Assembly: GCA_016719015.1 (NCBI GenBank)
Contig: JADKAZ010000016.1
Location: 62,001-126,000 of the forward strand
Reading direction: 5' to 3'
Source: Chitinophagaceae bacterium
GTDB taxonomy: Bacteria > Bacteroidota > Bacteroidia > Chitinophagales > Chitinophagaceae
DNA: 64,000 nucleotides
The notes under the pieces are model-generated. The model was not told the DNA's origin. It saw only the letters and a program-made list of their open reading frames with translations, and did not search any database. Positions 27,510 to 36,325 of this stretch are shown piece after piece. The position numbers were made by a program, and so were the translations under genes. Each line of letters starts with the position of its first letter. The first letter of the stretch is position 1.

Positions 27510-28961
27510 ATGGCAAATAATAACAATATAACAAATTTCACTGCCGCTGATATTGAAAAATATCATAAGGGATTGCTTTCTTCCAAAGAAAGGCATGACC
27601 TTGAAAAAGCAGCTTTAGATGATCCTTTCCTGGCAGATGCGCTGGAAGGTTATGTTGTTGCCGGTGGAAATGCAAGTGCTGACATTGCAGAGCTTCAACA
27701 AAGATTGGCTGCAAAAGTGGAGGGAGCAAAAGTGATCCCGATGAATGCAGCTCCGAAAAATTCATTTCGAACCCTTCGTGCTGCAGCATTAATTGCCTTT
27801 GTTGCCGGTGCAAGTTTCCTTTTCTATAAATTAGGTTTCAATAAAAAACAAGGTGAAATAGCTGAGGCAACAGATACAACAAAAGAAAAAAATAAAATAA
27901 CGGATACAACTGTAAAAATTAAAATAACAGAAAATTCTACAACTTCCCCGGGAGCTAATGAAATAAAAACAGAAAACCCAACATCTGTAAAATCTGCCAA
28001 TGAGGCTTCCAAAACATTACCTGATAAAGAAACAAAACCTGGAAAAGCTGACATCAACAATCTTGCAACAACTGGGGAAACAGCTGTACCAGAAAAAATT
28101 ATAAATGATATAACTGTTTCAAAAGCTACAGAAACAAATGCTCCTGTAGTTACAGCTCCGGCAAAACGTACAGATGAAAAAGCTGATTTAAGTAAAGTAA
28201 ACGCAGGGGCAGCCCAAAAGAAAGAAGTGGCTAGGGAAGAAGTAAAAAATAAAGCTATCAACAAGGAGCAGGATAAGGATATTGCAGCAGATAGAGCTGT
28301 AACACAACAAAGCAACAGAAACGTAGCGGCAACTTCTAACCGAAGGGCAGATAACAATCAATATAATAATTCTAATGTATTCCGCGGCCGTGTAACAGAT
28401 GCTGATAATAATGGCGTTCCTTTTGCCAATGTCACCAACATACAAGACGATAATGCAGGCACTTATACGGATGCAAAAGGCTACTTCAATCTTACTTACC
28501 CCGATACAGTGTTGAATGTGCAGGTACGGTCTATTGGTTTTGAAAATACAAATACCCAATTGCGCAATAATGTTGCTACCAACCAGGTAGTGTTGCCTGA
28601 TGACAGAAAAACCTTATCTGAAGTAGTACTTAGCAACCAGAAGCCTAATAGCATTGCCCGTAGCCGGGATGGAAATATGAAACTGGAAGAACCAGAACCT
28701 GCTGATGGATGGGAAAACTATGACACATATCTCGTTAACAACCTGAAATTGCCTGAAAACCTGAAATCGAAGCAAAATAATACAACCAACGCTGTAGAGG
28801 TTTCATTTGAAGTAGATAAAAATGGTGCCCCCACTAATTTTAAAATTGAAAAGTCACTCTGCACACAATGTGATAAAGAAGCTATCCGCTTAGTGAAAGA
28901 TGGCCCTAAATGGAAACGTAAAGCCAAAAAGGGAAGAACTACAGTTACCATCTATTTTTAA
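27510..28961 (+). CDS. Putative anti-sigma / TonB hybrid: cytoplasmic N-domain, TM, carboxypeptidase-regulatory and TonB C-terminal domains
   Basis: 483 residues. The cytoplasmic head (1-88) begins with AADIEKYHKGLLSSKERHDLEKAALDDPFLADALEGY, the pattern of the head domain found beside ECF sigma factors in Bacteroidota. One transmembrane helix lies at about 90-108. Then comes a Lys/Thr/Ala-rich periplasmic linker (about 110-290), a CarboxypepD_reg-like domain (about 293-375) and a TonB C-terminal-like domain (about 410-483: ENYDTYLVNNLKLPENLK ... VEVSFEVDKNGAPTNFKIEKSL, Cys pair CTQC). It sits directly downstream of the sigma gene, so a sigma-binding role is likely; no ExbB/ExbD genes are near. 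Confidence 0.85.
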   Translation: MANNNNITNFTAADIEKYHKGLLSSKERHDLEKAALDDPFLADALEGYVVAGGNASADIAELQQRLAAKVEGAKVIPMNAAPKNSFRTLRAAALIAFVAGASFLFYKLGFNKKQGEIAEATDTTKEKNKITDTTVKIKITENSTTSPGANEIKTENPTSVKSANEASKTLPDKETKPGKADINNLATTGETAVPEKIINDITVSKATETNAPVVTAPAKRTDEKADLSKVNAGAAQKKEVAREEVKNKAINKEQDKDIAADRAVTQQSNRNVAATSNRRADNNQYNNSNVFRGRVTDADNNGVPFANVTNIQDDNAGTYTDAKGYFNLTYPDTVLNVQVRSIGFENTNTQLRNNVATNQVVLPDDRKTLSEVVLSNQKPNSIARSRDGNMKLEEPEPADGWENYDTYLVNNLKLPENLKSKQNNTTNAVEVSFEVDKNGAPTNFKIEKSLCTQCDKEAIRLVKDGPKWKRKAKKGRTTVTIYF

Positions 28962-29037
28962 GTTCGGGATTACATACATCTTACCGCTCCTGTTCGTACT
29001 TGTTTTCCTACCTTCGCATTTCAAAAAAAATGCTTGT

Positions 29038-29874
29038 ATGAAAAAAATACTTATTACAGCCATCGCTGTTTGTACTTTGTTTTTAGCGGATGCCCAACAA
29101 CTGACAACTCCCCAACCCAGTCCAACACAAACAATCAAACAGAATTTTGGGCTTTCTTCAATTGATTTATCATATTCCCGTCCGGGCATAAAAGGACGAA
29201 AAATATTCGGCGACCTGGTGCCCTTTGGTAAAGTTTGGCGTACCGGTGCAAATAATGCTACCACAATAACTTTCGCCGATGATGTAACAATTGGCGGTAC
29301 AAAAGTAAAAGCAGGTAAATATGGTTTGCTTGCCATTCCTGAAAAGAAAAACTGGACGCTGATTATCAGTAAACAAACTGATGTAACAAGTCCTGCATCC
29401 TATAAGCAAGAAGAAGATGTGGTAAGGGTAGAAGCAAAAACAATGAATATGGATGAAAGCCTGGAAACCTTTACCATGCAATTTGCCAATATAAAGCCTA
29501 ACAGTTGTGAACTCCACATCATGTGGGACAAAACAGCCGTTTCGTTACCCATCACAACAGACGTCGAAACAAAAGTAATGGCGCAGATAGACCAGTTGAT
29601 GAATAAAGACAATCGTCCGTACTTTAATGCGGCGATGTATTACATGGATAATGGGAAAGATCTTAACCAGGCTCTTACATGGTTTGATAAAGCTGTAGAA
29701 GCACAGCCCAATGCATTCTGGATTCATCATCAAAGAGCAAACTGTCTTGCTAAATTGGGTAAAAAAGATGAAGCAAAAATGGCTGCTGAAAAATCAAAAG
29801 CATTAGCAACTGAACAAAAGAATGATGATTATGTGAAGCTGAATGAGAAGTTATTGGCTGAATTGGATAAATAA
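29038..29874 (+). CDS. Exported DUF2911 protein with TPR-like C-terminus
   Basis: 278 residues from the ATG at 29038, which starts a signal peptide (MKKILITAIAVCTLFLADAQ). A longer in-frame start at 28900 would overlap the previous gene and put the signal peptide inside the protein. Residues 25-165 match DUF2911: SRPGIKGRKIFGDLVPFGKVWRTGANNATTITFADDV and KAGKYGLLAIPEKKNWTLIISKQ. The tail has a TPR-like pair (ALTWFDKAVEAQPNAFWIHHQRANCLAKLGKKDEAKMAAEKS). DUF2911 has no known activity. The start is 76 bases after the TonB-like gene, so it may be in the sigma-factor operon. Confidence 0.9.
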   Translation: MKKILITAIAVCTLFLADAQQLTTPQPSPTQTIKQNFGLSSIDLSYSRPGIKGRKIFGDLVPFGKVWRTGANNATTITFADDVTIGGTKVKAGKYGLLAIPEKKNWTLIISKQTDVTSPASYKQEEDVVRVEAKTMNMDESLETFTMQFANIKPNSCELHIMWDKTAVSLPITTDVETKVMAQIDQLMNKDNRPYFNAAMYYMDNGKDLNQALTWFDKAVEAQPNAFWIHHQRANCLAKLGKKDEAKMAAEKSKALATEQKNDDYVKLNEKLLAELDK

Positions 29875-29910
29875 ACCCTGTCGTAAAGGCACTTAAGCTT
29901 CGATATTTTT

Positions 29911-29939
29911 AAATAGCCCTATTGAGGGCTATTTTTTTT
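29911..29939. terminator. Bidirectional terminator overlapping the 3' end of the symporter gene
   Basis: AAATAGCCCT-ATTG-AGGGCTATTT followed by further T on the plus strand and, in the other direction, a run of T on the minus strand. The left part of the hairpin encodes the last codons of the convergent symporter gene (stop at 29919-29921). Confidence 0.85.
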
Positions 29940-31655
29940 GGTCAGTACTGTATTTAAAATCAAAGAAAAGAATATTACGCCAAAAGCCCCAATAGGATTC
30001 AACCATAGAAAGCCCATTTTAAAAACTCCTGTTTTGGTAAGAATAAAAACAGTCAGTACAAGCAACTCAGCCAGCACCGCTGCCCAAAAAACAACATGGC
30101 CATTTTTGATCTTTTTAAGAAAGAACGCTACTAAAAAAACGCCAAGTATCACCCCATAAAACAAGGAGCCCAGTACATTCACCGCCTCAATAAGACTGTT
30201 CCCGATATTATAAGTGAACATGGCAACGATAATACAAAAGACACCCCATGCCAATGTATACCACTTTGATATCCGGTATTCATCCTCACCGCTCTCTTTT
30301 TTCTTGCTAAACCGCCGGTGAAAATCAATCATCGTACAGGATGCAAGGGAATTAATAGCTGCTGCAATACTTCCCCATGAGGCAAGAAAGATTATGGCAA
30401 TCAGTAACCCAACTAGACCCACCGGCAGGTTATCCACTACAAACCGGAGAAATATATAGTTAGTGTCGTTATTATCTCCGCCCACTTCTTTTGTTTTTAG
30501 CCAATCCTTTACTTTTCCCCGCAATACATTAGCCGTATCCTGTAGATTTTGCAGCTCCGATATATGCTTCTCCTGTAAAATCTTCTCGTTATTATCAGCA
30601 GCGGCAGAATAGTTTATAACTGCCTGCTGCTTTTTTATAAGAATGGCATCATACTGCTGCTGTACCATCAAAAAAGAATCTTTATAAACAGCTGAATTTT
30701 GTAATTTTTTAACCTGCACCTCATTAAAAAATATCGGCGCTTTATTAAACTGGTAAAAAGTGAACACCAATGCACCAATCAACAAGATGAGGAATTGCAT
30801 TGGCACTTTCACAAGTCCATTCATCAGTAATCCCATCCGGCTTTGTTTCAATGATCTAGCAGTAAGGTAACGACCCACCTGCGACTGATCTGTACCAAAA
30901 TAAGACAAGGCTAAAAAGAAACCACCTATTAAACCACTGAATAGGTTATACTGATCACTCCAATTGAAATGCCCTTTTTCAAATCCGGTAGTAATAACAT
31001 TCAGTTTACCCAGCTTGCCGCTTACATTCAGTGCATCAGTAAAGCTTACATTCTGTGGAAGCATATTTACCACCATATAAGCGGCCAGAAACATTCCAAT
31101 AAATATGATGATTAGCTGCAGTTGCTGCGTATAGGCCACTGCTTTTGCACCACCACTCATCGTGTAAATAATAAGCAGCCCTCCCATCAGAATGTTTGTA
31201 TAATAAATATTCCAGCCAAACAGCGAGGAAAGAATAATAGAAGGAGCAAATACACTAATACCAGTGGACAATCCTCTTTGCAACAAAAAAAGAAAAGAGG
31301 TAAGTGTTCTTGTTTTATTGTCAAACCTGTTCTCTAAATATTCGTAGGCTGTATAAACTTTCAGCCTGCTGAAAATTGGCACAAAGAAAATACAGATTAC
31401 AATCATCGCCAGCGGAATACCGAAATAATACTGTACAAACCGCATTCCATCGGTATAAGCCTGCCCGGGTGCTGATAAAAAAGTGATGGCACTTGCCTGG
31501 GTACCCATGATGCTTAACAACACTAAGCCCCAGGGCAAACTGCGGTTAGACAAAAAATAACCATCAAGATTATGAGAAGTACGGCTTTTATACAAGCCAT
31601 AAGTTATAATGCCAAGCAGGGTAACGACCAGTACTATCCAATCTAACTGGTTCAT
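29919..31655 (-). CDS. Sodium:solute symporter (SSS family) with coiled-coil insertion
   Basis: Thirteen-helix-type Na+ symporter, 578 residues, inner membrane. N-terminal LDGYFLSNRSLPWGLVLLSIMGTQASAITFLSAPGQAY and SYFGTDQSQVGRYLTARSLKQSRMGLLMNG are SSS signatures. The Na2-site region near GSIAAAINSLASCTMIDF is retained. Between helices at about 300 and 405 there is a roughly 95-residue soluble insert rich in Lys/Gln/Leu with coiled-coil character (305-400). Substrate unknown; the PIG-L deacetylase in the operon suggests sialic acid- or amino-sugar-like compounds, as inference. The start codon overlaps the stop of the 41-residue gene (ATGA). Confidence 0.9.
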   Translation of the reverse strand: MNQLDWIVLVVTLLGIITYGLYKSRTSHNLDGYFLSNRSLPWGLVLLSIMGTQASAITFLSAPGQAYTDGMRFVQYYFGIPLAMIVICIFFVPIFSRLKVYTAYEYLENRFDNKTRTLTSFLFLLQRGLSTGISVFAPSIILSSLFGWNIYYTNILMGGLLIIYTMSGGAKAVAYTQQLQLIIIFIGMFLAAYMVVNMLPQNVSFTDALNVSGKLGKLNVITTGFEKGHFNWSDQYNLFSGLIGGFFLALSYFGTDQSQVGRYLTARSLKQSRMGLLMNGLVKVPMQFLILLIGALVFTFYQFNKAPIFFNEVQVKKLQNSAVYKDSFLMVQQQYDAILIKKQQAVINYSAAADNNEKILQEKHISELQNLQDTANVLRGKVKDWLKTKEVGGDNNDTNYIFLRFVVDNLPVGLVGLLIAIIFLASWGSIAAAINSLASCTMIDFHRRFSKKKESGEDEYRISKWYTLAWGVFCIIVAMFTYNIGNSLIEAVNVLGSLFYGVILGVFLVAFFLKKIKNGHVVFWAAVLAELLVLTVFILTKTGVFKMGFLWLNPIGAFGVIFFSLILNTVLTKKNSPQ

Positions 31656-31777
31656 GAAAAACGTTTAGTGAAGAAAGTGAAAAGAACAATCAGCACAACG
31701 AGGAAAGCAACAACCAGCACATACCAGTAGTTCCAGTTGTTAAAAAATGGGGCCTTATCGTTGTCTGATTTGTGCAT
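31652..31777 (-). CDS. 41-residue single-helix membrane protein, translationally coupled to the symporter
   Basis: Short frame beginning MHKSDNDKAPFFNNWNYWYV, followed by one strongly hydrophobic segment (about residues 19-37) and the tail TKRFS. Its TGA overlaps the symporter ATG (ATGA), a classic coupling arrangement. Small helical partners encoded just upstream are known for other SSS transporters (for example DUF485 and DUF4212 proteins), but this sequence is shorter and I do not recognise its family. It could be a symporter subunit; this is inference. Confidence 0.65.
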   Translation of the reverse strand: MHKSDNDKAPFFNNWNYWYVLVVAFLVVLIVLFTFFTKRFS

Positions 31778-31781
31778 ACAC

Positions 31782-31958
31782 TTATTTTCGGGTAGTACGT
31801 AACCAGCCAGTCAGTACAATCAGGATACCGAGTACAAGACCAATTAAAATTCCGACCCTGACTCTTTTTATCAATATCCCAATCACTAAACCTATAACAA
31901 TGGCAAATATAAAAGCCATTTCTCCCCTTCTTACATCCGGCTTTTGCTGTGCTGCCAT
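31782..31958 (-). CDS. 58-residue two-helix membrane protein
   Basis: Begins MAAQQKPDVRRGEMAF, then two hydrophobic segments (IFAIVIGLVIGILI and VGILIGLVLGILIVLTGWL) separated by KRVR, ending RTTRK. The stop of the PIG-L gene and this ATG abut without spacing (TAAATG), and the 41-residue gene starts 4 bases past its stop. The spacing argues for one transcript. No family recognised. The Gly/Ile/Leu repeat resembles glycine-zipper-like small membrane proteins. Confidence 0.65.
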   Translation of the reverse strand: MAAQQKPDVRRGEMAFIFAIVIGLVIGILIKRVRVGILIGLVLGILIVLTGWLRTTRK

Positions 31959-34454
31959 TTAAAACCCCTTTTTCTTGTTTAATGCAATAATATTAGCCAA
32001 TAACCTGAATGCTCCCGGCACACCGGCAGGCAGTTCCCGAAAGAAAACAATACCTGTATAGGTAAACCAGCCCTTACCATATTTAGCTACTATCAGGCTT
32101 CCATCATCCGATTTCTCACCGGGGTCACTCATCCCAATCAGTTTTTCATACTTACCGGAAGTGTCACTGGCATGATAGATACTGCGTTCCTGTATCCATC
32201 CTTTAAAATCATCCTGAACTATCTTGTTTGGAAAATTAAAAACGGGGTGCTCTGGTTTTAATAAAGAAACCGGTGCGTTTTCATTGGTTACCCTTGTCCT
32301 GGTTATATTGAAATTATACGGACCTATCTTAGCTCTTACCGGCCCTATCTGGTTACTGGTATTGTATTGAACAATCAGGTTACCACCTTCATTAACATAC
32401 TTCATTAACTTATCATAGTGATTGTTCATCCAGCTGTGGGTGTTATAAGCCCTGACACCTGTAATAATAGCATCGAACTGGTTTAGATTATTTTTAGCCA
32501 GCTCCTTATTAGTCAACAGCGTTACTTCATACCCCATTTGTTCCAATGCTTCAGGAACTTTATCACCAGCACCAACGATATAACCAATTTTTTTACCGTA
32601 GATTTTTAGATCAAGTTTAATATTGGAAACTGTGACCGGTACAAAATAACTTAGATAAGGTATGTGGTCGTACCTAACCTCTTTCAGACCTAATTGGAAA
32701 ATTGGATTGTTACCGGTAACGTCATTGGCACCAAAAAAATAATTATTGTCCTTCCCCGCCTTTACTGTGTATTTAACTTCCAGCGTTTTATTCTTTTCAT
32801 CGAAAAATATTTTATCGGGGCTAAATTCCACTTTTACATTGTCAGCCTGTTCTGTAGCAACATCTTTCAATAGGGCTGAAAACCCTTTCTTTTTTGAGGT
32901 AAGGCTTAATGTGCCTGAAAATTCATTATTACCTTTTGACAACTTTACCTTTTCATCAGTTTCAATTAAAACAGACGGCAGTACTACCAGGGGTTGATAT
33001 AGTTCTCCCCGAACCGGATCAGTAAATTTATACTTCACCGGTTGGGCAAACTGAATATTTTGCCCTTCTATATTCAAATCAACTAACAGGAAAAAAGATG
33101 GGTTTACATCTGGTAATCCGATATATGCCTGTTCAGAGACATTGTAATATCCTTCTGTCATTTTATTCTGGAGCCAGTAGGGTTGTGTAAGGTTTGTTGA
33201 GGGATGTACGAAATACGTTTTTGAATAATTCAGATTTTTATTTTTTCCAAGTGGTAAATTAAATGAGGAATCAAACAGTTGTCCCGATGCGACCTTAACT
33301 CTTTTTAGAATTGCGTTAATGCCAAGACGGTTATTAAAAGAAAAATTTATCCGTATGGAATCGGTTTTTACTGCAAATTGCTCTGAAGTTGTGGCGTCTA
33401 TAAACAAACCACTGCATTGCTGAATCAATTCCTTTGTTTCCTCGATTTTCTTTAGTTGCCATATACCATTTGGCAGGTTTATCAATACATTATATAATAG
33501 TACAAGGCCCTTTACTGATTTTTCCGGATGCAAAAAATCAAATGAAGCGGTCAAGCTGTCAATCATTGCTGAAATTTTACTACCACCAGGTATTTTGTTC
33601 CAGGTTGCGTCTATGCCATCCATTAAATCCGTAACAGGCATATCTCCATTAGTAGCTTTAAAATACTCTAATGCTTCACCTCGTGAGGCTGGCACTCCAA
33701 ACCCCTGGCTCTTATGTTGGCTCCGGCTTTCAGCTGCTATCTCACCATAGCTTTTTCCCAGTAATGGGTTATAGCCCCCTACATCTATTTTAAACTGATC
33801 TTCCCTTGTTGTATTCGTGCCGCCAAAGTTGAATGTATTCCACATCACTCTTTTTGCCTGCCACACCGATACATATTTTAACTGCTCAGGAAAACGATTG
33901 GGATCTGCCGCAGCTGTAAATGCTTCATTGGCTAAAATCCCGGAAGCGGTGTGATGACCATGACCACCTTCACCTGTTACTGGAAAACGATTAATGATTA
34001 TATCCGGCTGAAATTTCCGAATCACCCACACTACATCGCTCAATATTTTTTCTTTATCCCACTTGGTAAATGTTTCTTCCGGGCTTTTGGAATACCCAAA
34101 GTCAAAGGCCCGGGTAAAAAATTGTTCGCCACCGTCAATTCTCCTGGCTGCTAATAACTCCTGGGTTCTTATCAATCCTAATTCAATTCCCTGTTCATCG
34201 CCAATTAAGTTTTGTCCACCATCTCCTCTGGTCAGCGACAAATAACCCGTACGGTATAGCTTGTCTTTAGAGAGGTAAGCAATCAACCTGGTATTCTCAT
34301 CATCAGGATGGGCAGCGATATACAAAACAGAGCCCAAAACATTTAGCTTTTTGATAGCCTGGTACATTTCAGCGGAGGTCCAGCTTTTGGGAGGTTGTGC
34401 TAACGCATCAGACAATTTACAACAGACAAAAATTGCAAGCAGGAGTCTCTTCAT
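31959..34454 (-). CDS. Exported PIG-L family deacetylase with C-terminal glutamine-amidotransferase-like domain
   Basis: 831 residues. Signal peptide 1-19 (ending DALA). The N-terminal deacetylase has the zinc motif HPDDE at 49-53 and the third ligand region GHGHH at 164-168. PIG-L enzymes remove N-acetyl groups from amino sugars (GlcNAc-inositol, bacillithiol, chitobiose-type substrates). The middle (about 350-600) is beta-rich. The C-terminal 230 residues look like a class I GATase-like fold of the type seen in large exported PIG-L proteins (GYIVGAGDKVPEALEQMGYEV, FDAIITGVRAYNTH) and lack the catalytic Cys. Operon head for two small proteins and the symporter. Confidence 0.88.
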   Translation of the reverse strand: MKRLLLAIFVCCKLSDALAQPPKSWTSAEMYQAIKKLNVLGSVLYIAAHPDDENTRLIAYLSKDKLYRTGYLSLTRGDGGQNLIGDEQGIELGLIRTQELLAARRIDGGEQFFTRAFDFGYSKSPEETFTKWDKEKILSDVVWVIRKFQPDIIINRFPVTGEGGHGHHTASGILANEAFTAAADPNRFPEQLKYVSVWQAKRVMWNTFNFGGTNTTREDQFKIDVGGYNPLLGKSYGEIAAESRSQHKSQGFGVPASRGEALEYFKATNGDMPVTDLMDGIDATWNKIPGGSKISAMIDSLTASFDFLHPEKSVKGLVLLYNVLINLPNGIWQLKKIEETKELIQQCSGLFIDATTSEQFAVKTDSIRINFSFNNRLGINAILKRVKVASGQLFDSSFNLPLGKNKNLNYSKTYFVHPSTNLTQPYWLQNKMTEGYYNVSEQAYIGLPDVNPSFFLLVDLNIEGQNIQFAQPVKYKFTDPVRGELYQPLVVLPSVLIETDEKVKLSKGNNEFSGTLSLTSKKKGFSALLKDVATEQADNVKVEFSPDKIFFDEKNKTLEVKYTVKAGKDNNYFFGANDVTGNNPIFQLGLKEVRYDHIPYLSYFVPVTVSNIKLDLKIYGKKIGYIVGAGDKVPEALEQMGYEVTLLTNKELAKNNLNQFDAIITGVRAYNTHSWMNNHYDKLMKYVNEGGNLIVQYNTSNQIGPVRAKIGPYNFNITRTRVTNENAPVSLLKPEHPVFNFPNKIVQDDFKGWIQERSIYHASDTSGKYEKLIGMSDPGEKSDDGSLIVAKYGKGWFTYTGIVFFRELPAGVPGAFRLLANIIALNKKKGF

Positions 34455-34571
34455 TTGAGCAATTATTATTCAGCGAATATAAGCCTTGTTGCTAAAGTAG
34501 GTTGGCCGTTCATATAACAAACAATTCAATCGATTTATGTAGCTTTATTTCTCTTTAACCACCACAGCAGT

Positions 34572-36293
34572 ATGAACAAAACAACTACGGCAATTATCCT
34601 TATCCTCTCCTTATTTTTTTCCTGCACTACAGCGAAGAATACTACACAGCCTTCCATTGTCATCAATCCTTATCAATATTCAGGACAGAAAAAGATAGTG
34701 GCTGAAAATGGCGCTGTTGTTTCTGCACATCCTTTGGCAAGTAAAGTGGGTGTTGAGATTCTCAAAATGGGTGGCAATGCAATAGATGCAGCCATTGCTA
34801 CTCAACTGGCATTAGCTGTAGTGTATCCCAATGCAGGCAACCTCGGTGGTGGTGGATTTACTGTTGCAAGGTTAAGTAATGGCGAGTTGATATCCATTGA
34901 TTACCGGGAAAAAGCCCCCGGACTTTCAACCCGTGACATGTATGTGGATGCAGATGGAACAGCAAGAACAGATAAAAGCCAGGATGGCCATTTAGCCAGT
35001 GGAGTTCCAGGTTCGGTTGCCGGAATTTTTGCTGCCTTACAATATGCAAAACTTACATTTTCCAAATTGATACAGCCTGCTATAGACCTGGCAGAAAAAG
35101 GATTCGTTATCACACAAAGAGAAGCTAATTCCTTAAACGGCTTACAAGCCGAGCTGAAAAAATTCAATACAGTAATGCCGGTGTTTGTTAAAGATCAGTG
35201 GAAAGGTGGTGATACATTAATACAGTCTGATTTGTCCAATACATTAAAAAGGATCCGTGACAAGGGAGCCGCAGGATTCTATCAGGGCGAAACTGCAAGA
35301 CTGATTGTGGAAGAAATGAAAAAAGGTGCTGGTATTATCTCATATGAGGATCTGAAAAATTATAAAGCCCTGCCAAGAATCCCGCATAGTTTTAACTACA
35401 AAGACTATAAAATTGTTGGGATGCCAATGCCCAGCAGCGGCGGTTTGCTTTTACACCAGATGATGAAGATGATTGAAGGTCGGAATATTGCGGCTATGGG
35501 TTTTCATTCGGTACAAGCTGTGCAGCTAATGACAGAAGTAGAACGCAGGGCTTATGCAGACCGGGCCGAATACATGGGTGATGCTGATTTTTACAAAGTT
35601 CCGGTGGCAAAGCTTGGCAGCGATGCATATTTGAAAGAACGTATGCTTTCTTACAATCCGGAAAAAGCCACACCCAGTACCGATATAAAACCCGGAATTA
35701 TAACCGGACAAGAAAGTGAGGAAACGACGCATTTTAGTGTGATTGATAAAGAAGGCAATGCCGTATCAATAACTACAACTCTTAATAACTCTTATGGAAG
35801 TAAAACAGTTGTTGGCGGTGCCGGATTCTTTCTGAACGATGAAATGGACGATTTCAGTATTAAACCCGGCGTACCAAATATGTTTGGTGCGGTGGGTGGC
35901 GAAGCCAATGCCATTGCAGCCGGTAAAAGAATGCTGAGTTCCATGGCCCCAACCATTGTATTAAAAGATAATAAACCCTTTATCGTTATTGGCACACCCG
36001 GTGGTACTACTATCCCAACACAGGTTTTTCAAACACTGGTAAATATGCTTGAGTTTAATATGAGTACAGAAGATGCTGTTTATAAACCCAGGTTTCATCA
36101 TCAATGGTTGCCGGATGAACTGAGGATTGAAAAAAATTTTCCTCAACCAGTCCAGGATGCAATGCAAAAAATGGGATATACCATAAAAGAGAGGGGTTCT
36201 TTTGGCCGGACAGAAGTAATTAAAATTTTACCTAACGGAAAATTTGAAGCCGTTGCAGATAACAGGGGCGATGATTCAGCAGAAGGGTTTTAA
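34572..36293 (+). CDS. ggt: Gamma-glutamyltransferase (exported, lipoprotein-like)
   Basis: 573 residues, Ntn-hydrolase that cleaves gamma-glutamyl bonds of glutathione-like compounds and transfers the glutamyl group. The predicted autocleavage site precedes Thr385 in ETTHFSVIDKEGNAVS; E. coli has the same TTH at Thr391. A lipoprotein signal ends at Cys18 (LFFSC). Other conserved pieces: NAIDAAIAT, NLGGGGF, DYREKAPG, GVPGSVAG and GTPGGTTIPTQVFQ. It diverges from the PIG-L gene. The GCS2/ATP-grasp genes 15 kb away could make a substrate, but nothing shows this. Confidence 0.93.
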   Translation: MNKTTTAIILILSLFFSCTTAKNTTQPSIVINPYQYSGQKKIVAENGAVVSAHPLASKVGVEILKMGGNAIDAAIATQLALAVVYPNAGNLGGGGFTVARLSNGELISIDYREKAPGLSTRDMYVDADGTARTDKSQDGHLASGVPGSVAGIFAALQYAKLTFSKLIQPAIDLAEKGFVITQREANSLNGLQAELKKFNTVMPVFVKDQWKGGDTLIQSDLSNTLKRIRDKGAAGFYQGETARLIVEEMKKGAGIISYEDLKNYKALPRIPHSFNYKDYKIVGMPMPSSGGLLLHQMMKMIEGRNIAAMGFHSVQAVQLMTEVERRAYADRAEYMGDADFYKVPVAKLGSDAYLKERMLSYNPEKATPSTDIKPGIITGQESEETTHFSVIDKEGNAVSITTTLNNSYGSKTVVGGAGFFLNDEMDDFSIKPGVPNMFGAVGGEANAIAAGKRMLSSMAPTIVLKDNKPFIVIGTPGGTTIPTQVFQTLVNMLEFNMSTEDAVYKPRFHHQWLPDELRIEKNFPQPVQDAMQKMGYTIKERGSFGRTEVIKILPNGKFEAVADNRGDDSAEGF

Positions 36294-36325
36294 AATAAGT
36301 ATTAAAAATCAGTAATTAAATAATT

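Noticed and set aside
27824..28357. 177-codon open frame antisense to the TonB-like gene
   Set aside because: Its residues (Val/Phe/Ala/Ser runs) are the mirror of the Lys/Thr/Ala-rich linker on the plus strand, and it has no family pattern; a compositional shadow.
28900..29037. Longer start for the DUF2911 gene
   Set aside because: It overlaps the previous gene and would bury the signal peptide; the ATG at 29038 is preferred.
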